64,000 nt of DNA from Sinotaia quadrata (lineage: Eukaryota > Mollusca > Gastropoda > Architaenioglossa > Viviparidae): assembly GCA_028829895.1 (NCBI GenBank), contig CM054178.1:19906006-19970005 (forward strand), in the 5' to 3' direction. Of this stretch, positions 54,543 to 64,000 are shown in pieces. Below the pieces are notes generated by a model. It made no database searches. It was not told the DNA's origin and saw only the letters and a program-made list of their open reading frames with translations. Position 1 is the first letter of the stretch. Every line of letters begins with the position of its first letter. Made by a program: the position numbers and the translations under genes.

Positions 54543-56423
54543 TCTGGTAGAATATATAATCTTAAAAGTATTGTACTCTAGGAAGAGGGGCACAAGTAGA
54601 GATTATTTTGACAGACCAAAAGTGTGCAGTTGTGCTGCCGTTGCAATTTGAATGAATTCTGGAAGATTCTGCTTTGTTCACCTTTAAGAGGAGCGTTTTC
54701 CCATCAGCTGGACCAATCTGTTGTAAGGATGGATGGTATCAGAACTGTTAACGGAAGCTGGTTACTTTCAATAACTTTAGGGCTCAGTTCTCTTGAAATG
54801 GAAAATTCATCATCATAAACAGGCATACAATAGTGTTCAATTAAAAGTGTGCATTCATATCCTTCCATTGCAGTTCTAGACAATGTGCATCAACAATAGC
54901 TTACCCTCGGAGCATTTGATAGGACTTATTCCTCTTTTGTCAAGTTCCCCTATAATTAATGGGGCAAAGATAAGGGAATGATATTATGTCTTAGTACAGG
55001 GTTCTATGGTATCCTGCCTTTCCCTTCGAATGGATTATGGAAGTTTCTGCTTTATTGCTGTTTACCAGGTACGAGTACCCATTAATCTGTATAAATATGT
55101 TAATGCCCGACTTCAGAAGTGTTCAGTAAATCAACAGATCAGTGTCAGGAACTAAATAAAATAGTATGACATACAAATCTGCTGTAAAGGAAAGTTTTCC
55201 TAAATTAATAAAAAAGAAAGAAAGAAGAAAATGTCATATTGTAACCACGACAGTAATATTCACCTAAAACCAAGCTGTCACTGAATCGCAGATCAAATGT
55301 AAAATGTTCATCAGCATTTTTAATTCTTACACACAAAATCAAGTTAAATATTATGTTTACATAATCTTATAATAAAAATAAAATTGTATTGTTACCTACA
55401 TCACAATTATGATTTTAAAAACAAAAGTATTATGAGTTACATAATTTATTAAATCGTGAAAGATAAGTAGCTTTAAACTGGTGCAGCTATTTATTTGAAT
55501 CAAAGTATTTACATCAGAACTCTATTCAATACTGTAATAAACGCTGCACACTGAATCATGAAAGGTTTTACATATGATCTATGAAGAATCGTTCGACACA
55601 ATAGTAAAATAAAATAACAAAATACTTTCAAGAAAATACTTTCAATCTAGAAACACGAGTGTAAACAATGGGAAACAAATCTGTCTGGAATTGTAGGTGG
55701 AGCATCCCAAGCAATACCACAGTTATTTACCTTTGCATACCGATCATGATTCTCATGCATCTTACTTTGTACATTTAATATGCTCTCTATGACTTATATC
55801 GTCAACGATTGCTCGCTCATATTGGCCTGACTTTCTGTCATGTATTGCTAGCTTTCAAACGATCTCTCCGGATGCATTTTATTCAAACAATGAGAAGAAC
55901 TGTCACATTTGTTTCATTATTTATTTCAGAAATAAATATTTTTAATATGCATTTGGTTCTAATGCACGAAGATTGTGGGCAAAATCACTGAATAAAAATT
56001 GTATCTCTTAGAGTAATTAAAACTGATACATATATAAACGTCAAAAGTAATATTTAAATTCATTTCCTCAATGTGAACTGAACTGAACAAGACGTATCTT
56101 AAATAATGGGTACTTCAGTCTTTGACAGAAAATGAATCTGTTGAACAATTCTAGTGCAACAACCAGGGTCGAGGAGAACTATTTAAAAAAACTTATAATA
56201 ACCGCAACCAGGAACAATTAGTGTGAAATTTATTAGCCCAGCAACCAGGAACATTGAGTTATTTGACAATCTGCCTGAATATAGTGTAGATCTCAATGAA
56301 ATAGCACAACTGACAGGAACAATGACTCGTGCACTGAATATATATCTGTATCCAATGATTAAGGATATGTTTATACAGATGCACGCAGGAGTATGTGAAT
56401 GATTTTGATAAAGCACTGGTAGA

Positions 56424-56467
<44 letters not shown>

Positions 56468-56619
56468 GACGGATAGAAATATATGATGAAAAAATAATGT
56501 ATGAATACGTATAACTGCATACGTACACGTTGGGCTCTCCCTTTATTCAATCTTATTTTTCCTATTGTATGACAGTAATAAACGTATTCCTGTAACACTG
56601 AAAGTCTGTTTTAAAAAGG

Positions 56620-56905
56620 GGTGAACAAAATCCAAGATTTTACGGAAGTTGTGGACACTTCCAAGGTGTACTGCTTTGAATAGTGGAGTGAGTATATGCT
56701 TTCCAGTAGTTTATTCAGATAGCCTTCCAATGCAGATGTTATGTTCCCCAAAGCTCCTTTAACTACATATATCACCATATATCACTTCCGATTTTACAAT
56801 CCACAGTCTCTGAATTTCTTCTCTAAGGTCTTACTAATTTTTGATTTGTTATCTTTCTTTTGCTTTTATGTTTCTATCTCTGAACAGTGAAATCAATGAT
56901 TGTTG
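56620..56905 (-). mobile_element. decayed fragment of the same non-LTR element as 3.6-4.4 kb
   Basis: The reverse complement matches the 3' part of the plus-strand fragment: TTTGGGGAACATAACATCTG, TTGGAAGGCTA.CTGAATAAACT, CACTCCACTA.TCAAAGCAG and GGAAGTGTCCACA..TTCCGTAAAA. It is more eroded, with no usable frame. Confidence 0.6.
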
Positions 56906-58849
56906 TTGTTCTGTTGCCGTGCATACTGGCCATGGAGAGGTTTGGTTCCAGGTATTTGTTAATTCTTGTTTAGTTGTTTTCTTCACTGTTTCTTTGTCTG
57001 TTTGCTAAGCTTAGTAAATAATCTTCAATATTTTCCACTTTCCTTTTGAAGGAATGAAAATGAAATTTTGTGCAGGCTTCCTGAACCTTAGTTGCCCCTC
57101 ACTTGTCTTTAAGCAATATTCATGAATCTTCAGTTGATTTAATCCAAGCTATCTGGTTCCTTTATCCTCAGCATCTAATTTACTAAGTGATACCTCTCAC
57201 TGAAGATTACATTCAATTTTCAAAATGTCACTTTCATTCATTTTCATTTATCGTTCTTTTCTTTCATGTTCACTTTTATTTCTAGTTCTTCTCCTCTCTT
57301 CTTCTCCTTACTTTTTATTTCTAATTATTCTTTTTCACATTCCTTTTTAATTTCTAGTTCTTCTCTGTCATGTTTCTTTCTTATTTCTATTTTCCCCTGA
57401 TAATAGGCCATAATATATTCTTAAACTTTATATGCTGGGGTGCCTATTATTTCGGCCATAACTCTGCCCTCTTGCGCCCATCTCTTTCTTTCTTCGAGCG
57501 AAAATTCCATTTTAAATGGCAAAATAACTCTATCATAGTCACGTGAGCTAGATGATTGGTGAGATATCTGACTGATTTTACAAAAGTATCTCAACATACA
57601 CTCAAGCACCTAGTAAACTATAAAACATGTGATTTAAAAGCACAATGAATGTAAACAGCATAATCTTCAAACACATTCATGCAACTAGTTAATTTTAAAT
57701 CTAGTTACTTAAATGCATAATCAATATAAACTCATCAATAATATGAAGTATTGTAATACATGTATCAATACAATATGCAATCAATAATAAAAATATTCAG
57801 ATGGTTAATTAAAAAAAATTCAAAAAGAGAAAAAAAGGATAGACAAGCAAGACAGTTCTAGACAGTGTTATAAGAATAATAAGTGACTGCTTTTGAAATG
57901 TCTTTTCCACTAGTCAAAAAATATCTCTTTCTAACTCTGTTTTAGTGTAGGATTTCACATTAATTTCTAAGCTCAACAACATGTTCATAAATTGTTTTCC
58001 ACATTTATTAATTTCAACACAATGACAATTCTTTTATCAATTTTGAACACATTTGTACTAATCCCCATACATAGCCTACCCACTTTATTTGACACTAACA
58101 CCACTTAATTAATTGTTATGATTAGTTTTAACTGGTTTGCAGTGCTGAAATTTACTCGAGTGTTTACTCCAAACTCTGACACAAAAATAACATCATAATG
58201 AGTACCCAAGGTTGGATCATTTCGACAATTTAATAATTTATATAACAATTAAGTTTAGAAATAGGGATATGTACATTTCCTCAACCACACTATCATTCAT
58301 CTTTCTAACACGCTCTTGCCAACCAAAAGGTGGAGAATCAACATCTTGCCCGTCTCTCAGCAAAACGTTACATATTTGGTAATTCAATATACACATTATC
58401 TATAATTATTTCTGCCAATTCGGATTTCCGTTAACTATTTTGAAGGATGGACATCCGCCACACTTCCGTGCTAGGCACGCTCTGTGTATGCAAAATAAGC
58501 TCGCCATCTGGTTGCTGACGTCAATGTATATATTGGCGCGCGTGTGTTATGTGTTGATGTGAGCATTAAAAAGCAGAAAGAATAAAGCAATCAATTTCTC
58601 TAAAGAGAAAAATGCACGTATGACTGAGAAATGTATGGGAATTAAAATATATATATATATTAAAAATATGGAAAATATCACTTAGTAATGCTGAAATTAC
58701 TTATTTATTTTGGAACAAGAGCTGTTGAAATCACTGTAATTGCCAGCAGAATGTTCGTACATTAAACAAATCATGAAGCTTAATTTATATTTAAATTAAG
58801 AAAGTTGTCTAAATCAGAGAGAGAAAAAAGTGTGTTTGTGTGTTTGTGT

Positions 58850-58850
<1 letters not shown>

Positions 58851-58924
<74 letters not shown>
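58851..58924. repeat. (TG)n microsatellite
   Basis: About 74 bp of TG with flanking TGTTTG variants. Confidence 0.95.
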
Positions 58925-58927
<3 letters not shown>

Positions 58928-59495
58928 TGTTTGTGTGTGTCTGCATGTGAGAGTAAAGTATGTGTGTTTGGGGAGAAAGAGAGAGTTCACAGTGTCGGAT
59001 ATTTAGTTTGCAAGGAGAACTAAATAGTTATTGACTCATATACCGTCATATAGCGAAATGATCAACGCAGTGGTGACGGTGACCACCAACACCTAAATAG
59101 TTATTAATATATAAAACTGCAAAAACACAATCATAATTTTCTTCTTGACTGTACACGATATAAACAAATAACCAGAAACATCCTTTTTGAAATTCCTAAT
59201 CTTATTTATTTATTTTGTCCCAATTTTAATCTTTATTTTGTGCCAGCAGTTATTTGTCAGAATAATTATATATCACCACGACAGCTATACATAACATTGC
59301 TCTTCAATGTATGATGCACGAATATATCTTATTCTTCAGTTTCAGTGCTTGTGGGCAGTTATTATATGTAATGGGTATACAGTGTGGTCCAAGTGTTTCT
59401 GACATCAATCGGAACACGGTGTCTGTGAGTCCCAATCAGTCACCCAGGTTCAATTTCCGATACTGAGATACGAGGAACTCAATTAAGTTTTTTTT

Positions 59496-59845
59496 TCCTT
59501 CAGCAGAGTACACTAAAATCTCGTAATTGTTTTTTAGCAGAGTGCACTAAAATCGTGTAATTCTTTCGACATCAAGGTGAACTAAAATTGTGATCTTGAT
59601 CGTGTAATTGGTTCGTCAGTAGCGTGCACTAAAGTTGTCACCTTGATCGTGTAATTATTTTTCAACATCATGTAGTAAAATGGTGAACTTGATTGTGTAA
59701 TTGTTTCTTCAGCAGTTAGCACTATAATTGTGAACTTGATCGTATAAGTGTTTCTTCAACAGAGTGCATGAAATTGTGAAATTGATCGCGTATTTTCAGT
59801 AGCCTGTATTACAATCGTGAAAAATGATCGTGTAATTAATGAACT
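59496..59845. repeat. degenerate minisatellite, about seven units of 45-60 bp
   Basis: Units share AGTGCACTAAAAT.GTGAA, then CTTGATCGTGTAATT and a T-rich TTTCTTCAGCAG spacer. Copies differ by substitutions and length changes, so it is old or contracting. No coding is implied. Confidence 0.8.
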
Positions 59846-61539
59846 GTATTAAAAGACGTCATATTATATATTTATATAATCTGAAAAGCAAAATATACTA
59901 TTATTAGAAAGTCGTACAAATTGATATATTTAATGGCATCTTCAATGAGTTATTCTTCATTACACACTACAATATCCAATCAATGTATAGAAACGTAACA
60001 ACATAGTTTATATGTATCCAAACAACACGCAAATTAAAATGTATCTTAAATATATAAGAGCAGATATTTGCATTTGAAAATGACAACGTGAAATATTGGG
60101 ACTGGGGATAAAAATGGCATTAGAATAAAATTAAAAATATTTTAAATATTTCGTTCATACAACTAAAATGTCGACATATTGGTGGCAATGATGTGGCATG
60201 CAAGTAGTCTTAAAAATAGTCAAGGACTGCGTGAGAAGAAATGAAAAAAATATGAAATATACATTATTACGTGACATTCTCTTAAAGCGTAGTTTAACGA
60301 GAGTAATCTAGGTTACGTTTTGCAATATAGGAGCGGAACAAGTGTGACGTTCTTGTTGTGTTGCTGGTCAGGTCCCAAGACATTACGTTAACATTGATTA
60401 GAATTTAGTAGGTCTACTCATAACACGCAAGCATTTATGTACTGAAATAACCATATCCATGTGTTGTAAAAATATGCAAGCATGATACGAAACCTTAAAC
60501 ATTCGTGACTGTTTTCAGCACGTTATTAATCAATCATGTTCGCGTATAAATTGTGTGATGGTTTAACACAATAACATTGCATTAAAGTGAGAAAACGTAA
60601 TAGAAAGTACGCGACAGCCACTAGTATTTTATAAGACTGAATTTTCGATGTCGTACGGACATTGACACTGGTTGATGTTTGACCCCTCGAACTGTAGTTT
60701 CGCATATGTTTCTAGTTTCATTCCACGTACTTTGTTATATGCCAAAGTCATCTATCTCGTAGTCAGCACACCAGAGGTATAATGCGCTGACGGACAAACA
60801 ACAGTGAGTTGAACAGAAGAAAAATAAAGCCACATGTAAACAATGGTGACCATGAAATCATTGATGACCAAGAAAACAATGGTGACCATGGCGAAATTCT
60901 GAAGAAAACTGGGAGGCAATGATGACCGCTGGAAGTAACCAAGTCATCCTTTTATTCAATAACTGAAAACCAACGCAGAAATTACCAGCACAAACTGAAG
61001 AATCATTTCATCACAGAGCAAATTAAAAACAAAATGTACTTAAAAATGAAACCGTCCATCCATGAGGAGAAGGATGTGTAGGTCAGAAGCTGTCAACATC
61101 CTAAATAATGAATTAATCAATCAAGTGTGACGGGTATTTGACTCATTTGATACTGCTCTGTAGCGAAAAACCTGATTTCGGGTGCACTGCCAGATCTTGA
61201 AACCGTTTTGTCTGCATAATCTATGGTGACCGAAATGTCCATGAATGAAAACTATTTTCATAGGAGTTAGATAACTATCAGTAGGCTTTCTCTTTGCCTT
61301 CATAGTAATTCTTTACTTGTTAAAGCAGTGGGAAAATAAGTAGATTAGAAAGGAGAATGAGTACGAACACTATACTTAACACCAATTTAGAGGATAATGT
61401 TTTTACTAACTTTTAGCTGTTATAGATAAATTGTTGTGTTCATTTAAAAAAGGGTCGACTGGAATATTGCAAGTAGTTTTTGTGCAGTACCAGCAATATC
61501 GTGAAAAGTGTCTATAATAATAATGACAGATTGCATTCG

Positions 61540-61718
61540 ATCGGCCATATGGTTAAACTGGCAGACTTATATAAACTCGGTCAAATGGTTAAACTGGCAG
61601 ACTACACACACACTCGGCCATAGGGTTAAACTGGCAGACTACACACACACTCGGCCATAGGGTTAAACTGGCAGACTACACACACACTCGGCCATAGGGT
61701 TAAACTGGCAGACTAAAT
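61540..61718. repeat. 37-bp minisatellite, five copies
   Basis: The unit is CTCGGCCATAGGGTTAAACT followed by GGCAGACTACACACACA. The three rightmost copies are identical over the shared core; the two leftmost have substitutions. Period is exactly 37 bp between copies starting at 61576, 61613, 61650 and 61687. Confidence 0.9.
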
Positions 61719-62019
61719 AAGGAGACGGGACACGAACATTGTGCATGCCCTGACTAAAATCATGACTATGAAATCCTGTGCGTGTCCAGGAAGTTTTAGA
61801 AAAATGTGAAGATAAATAAATGTAGTGGGCTATATTCCTTCTCACCCTTCTCTACTATAAATGGTGTCAGAAGTTTAAAAGGTTTATTTCTTTATTTTAA
61901 AATATTTTAACAAGTAGATAAAAAGTGAAGAAAAGGGCGATAAGTTTAGTTCTGACAAAAGTCAATCTTTTTTTTAGTTATTTAATAATTATTCAAAGAG
62001 AACTCTCAGATGTTAAAAC

Positions 62020-62570
62020 AAAATAGTGTATGGCTTGTCTACGGCAGTATACTTCAGAGTATATACATTAAAACATGTTCTTAAAATCGCGTGTATTCGC
62101 ACTCACTAGGTTCACATGTTGTAAGTTGTATTATAATAGAAATTAGTGCAATAGAACGCACACTTGAAATGTGAAAATTAATTGGCAGCTTGTCTCTCAG
62201 TGACTTGGAGAGTATGTACTTAAAAACCTCTTAGAGGAAGTGTGTGTATGAGGAATTCTGAGTATAAATTATTGCAGTATTTATTCTAAGAGTGCACAGA
62301 ATGTGTGAATATTGGTATATTGCTTGTCTATGTCAGTATGTTTGACAGTGTGTGCATTACAACCTGTTCCTGGGAGCGCCAGTGTATGTCCGCTCTCTCA
62401 GGCAATCAGACCACCACGTTTAATCGAGCGCCTGTTTTTGCCTGTAAAGAGCCTCACACGGGAAAATAATTCTTTCAAGAGAATACACAGTTGGAATTTT
62501 GTGAAATCTGGCGAATAGTTTGTTTTGGGCAGTGTGTTTGAGAGCCTGTACATAAAACCTTTTTCGGGAA
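62020..62570. repeat. three degenerate copies of a dispersed block
   Basis: Segments at about 62.03, 62.32 and 62.51 kb share a GCTTGTCTA..CAGTAT.TT..AGAGT.T..CATTA.AACCTGTTCTT-like order. Spacing is uneven (about 290 and 195 bp), so it is an old duplication rather than a satellite. Confidence 0.4.
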
Positions 62571-63189
62571 AACGGGAAAACGGGTGTGTCTGACTGCGCA
62601 GTCGCGCACTCAGCCAAAAGTGTCGAACCCTTATTTTAGCATTAACCATACTGAGTAGAAATTCAATTCTAGATATCCATTTGTGTTCTCGTCATTCACA
62701 TTATATTCGACTTAATTTAATTTCAGCAATAATTTACAAAACACTAACTTAAAGCACAAACAAACAAATCAAAATTATTTTTTTAAGGAAAAAAATGGAC
62801 AATGCCTAGCTCAATTCATACATTAAAACTTCATTTGTAAGTCTTTCTAAAAAGTGAACATACGAAGTGCATTGCTAAAATTAATTTAGTAAAGAAAACC
62901 ATGGGACTAAATACATGAACATGCGGTAAAACAAACTATATAGATCAGACTTTCAAAATGAACAGACATCCAATCGTATTAAATGAATTAATGGGAATTG
63001 AACGGATTACAATTTATAGGAAACAATTCCCATTTTCTGATACGTAGCAAACAGGAAATGCAATAAATGGAAGTTCAAAATTAAGATTACATTAAAGTAG
63101 GTTAGAAAGTAACAAAGATTTATGAAGAAATAAAAACAAAATAAACAAAAATAGATGAGTTTTGTCAACTTCGTGACAGAAAATAAGTT

Positions 63190-63600
63190 TCCTTTATTTT
63201 CCGGCGTTTTTTCTTTGGAAGAGTGTTATCTTTTAATTGGATATGTCTTTTCGTGTGGAAGTCTTGAGTTTTATAATAGCTATCTGTGTGCATTTCTGGT
63301 GTAACTTCTTTGGATGAGGTGTTGTCTTTTAATTGTCGGGGTCTTTTACTGTGCAATACCTAATTTTGGTAAAGGATGGCTGTGTATATTTCTGGTGTAA
63401 CGTCTTTGGATTAAGTGTTATCTGTTAATTGGAGGTGTCTTTCTCTGTGGAAGATTTGATTTTGGTAATGTCAGGCTGTGTATATTTCGGGTGTAACTTC
63501 TTTGGATGAGGTGTTATCTATTAATTGGAGGTGTCTTTCTCTGTGGAAGTCTTGATTTTAGTAAAGGCTGGCTGTGTGTATTTCGCTTCATCGTCTAGTA
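63190..63600 (-). repeat. about four tandem copies (93-100 bp) of the 3' coding end of the tail exon
   Basis: On the minus strand each unit resembles the end of the tail exon: K-Y-T-Q-P-x-x-T-K-I-K-x-S-T-x-K-D-x-S-N then a stop, followed by an I-T-P-H-P-K-K-L-H-like segment. The unit nearest the gene is the coding one; the others lie after its stop codon, in what would be 3' UTR. Conserved TCTTTGGATGAGGTGTTATC on the plus strand recurs at about 63305, 63404 and 63498. Confidence 0.8.
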
Positions 63601-63696
63601 CACTGATGTCCAGGCTGTCGTAAGGGTTTCCCGTATCATCGTAATCTATCTCGGTTTCCAACGATTTCGGAAAATCGGCCTGCGCTTGCAAATGTC
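63521..63696 (-). CDS. last coding exon of the next gene: acidic cytoplasmic-tail-like segment
   Basis: After a TTAAACAG acceptor the phase 1 frame runs 58 codons to TAA. It starts HLQAQADFPKSLETEIDYDD and contains NPYDSLDISVLDDEAKYTQP. It is acidic, has no cysteines and no hydrophobic stretch, and carries three tyrosines in acidic settings (DYDD, PYDSL, AKYTQ). YDSL fits Y-x-x-phi sorting/SH2-type motifs. This is what the intracellular tail of a type I receptor would look like. The link to the EGF/lectin family is inferred from strand, phase 1 entry and position; the rest of the gene lies beyond the right edge. Confidence 0.6.
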
Positions 63697-64000
63697 CTGT
63701 TTAATTACAGTTGAGAAGGCAATAATTAATAAAAGTATACAATTGTACCAAACTTGAAAAGTGTTGCTATGTTCATGTCTTTATGAAATAATGTTATAAT
63801 TTATAAAATAAATATATTTAGTTTGCATACGAGTAAGTATTACTTATTTTATACTTTCTGAATGCACCCGCACATATTTAGTCGGCCAGAAACCTTGTAT
63901 GAAAGCTGTTATTTCAGTGTTAAATGTAAAAAGTAATGTTATTCAAGCTCAAGATTGCCGCTTGACGACAGCAAATTTAATATGCTATAGACCATAACTC
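63697..64000. other. intron of the gene at the right edge
   Basis: AT-rich. No exon was seen before the window ends. Confidence 0.45.

Larger units (their letters stand above)
52534..63520. other. 11 kb intergenic interval upstream of module A
   Basis: No exon of the EGF/lectin family was seen. It contains microsatellites, a decayed non-LTR fragment (56.6-56.9 kb), minisatellites (59.5, 61.5 kb) and a three-fold degenerate repeat (62.0-62.6 kb). A minus-strand open frame at 53374-53562 is not recognised. Two similar approximately 95-bp segments at about 54.62 and 54.98 kb suggest an old repeat. It should include the module A promoter and the 3' UTR of the gene ending at 63.5 kb. Confidence 0.5.

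Overview
The window looks like animal nuclear DNA, most likely from a cephalopod mollusc (octopus-like). This is an inference from AT-rich intronic sequence, abundant (TATC)n/(GATA)n, (CA)n and (TC)n microsatellites, decayed retroelements, and a receptor-type gene family built from short EGF and lectin-like exons. No long open reading frames are expected. The coding content is about two dozen small exons, almost all on the minus strand, so genes read from high to low coordinates. No RNA gene, CRISPR array or bacterial-type feature was found.

The coding layout is unusually regular. Exons with two readable junctions are phase 1-1, so any subset can be spliced together in frame. Three head modules occur in tandem. 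Module A (52.5 to 46.7 kb) is signal peptide, EGF, N-half of an F5/8 type C/fucolectin-like domain, C-half of that domain, EGF, EGF. Module B (44.7 to 39.7 kb) has the same order with one terminal EGF and an impaired signal-peptide exon. Module C (32.4 to 24.0 kb) is EGF, lectin N-half, lectin C-half, EGF, with no signal-peptide exon seen. Below module C lies a string of 45-residue, eight-cysteine EGF exons (20.0 to 3.0 kb), each 135 nt with an invariant CGHC core: ten intact plus-frame copies on the minus strand with usable GT or GC donors, one with a destroyed donor, one inverted onto the plus strand, and two decayed.

At the right edge (63.5 to 63.7 kb) is the last coding exon of another minus-strand gene, with a short acidic tail containing tyrosine motifs, followed by tandem copies of its own 3' end. 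It is probably the cytoplasmic tail of a related receptor whose body lies beyond the window. The assembled protein(s) would be secreted or type I membrane proteins: a lectin-like head on an EGF stalk, the layout of scavenger/MEGF-type or lectin-type cell-surface receptors. No transmembrane exon was found inside the window.

The rest is introns and intergenic DNA: a Ty3/gypsy-like family in several decayed copies (13.7, 15.9, 19.4, 34.4 and 36.8 kb), another LTR-like repeat in inverted orientation (21.6 and 30.1 kb), a direct-repeat pair (33.6 and 38.7 kb), pieces of a non-LTR element with an endonuclease-like C-terminus (3.6 and 56.6 kb), minisatellites (59.5, 61.5 and 63.2 kb), and many microsatellites. 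The most interesting question is whether the three heads are separate genes, one long gene, or alternative first modules sharing one EGF stalk.
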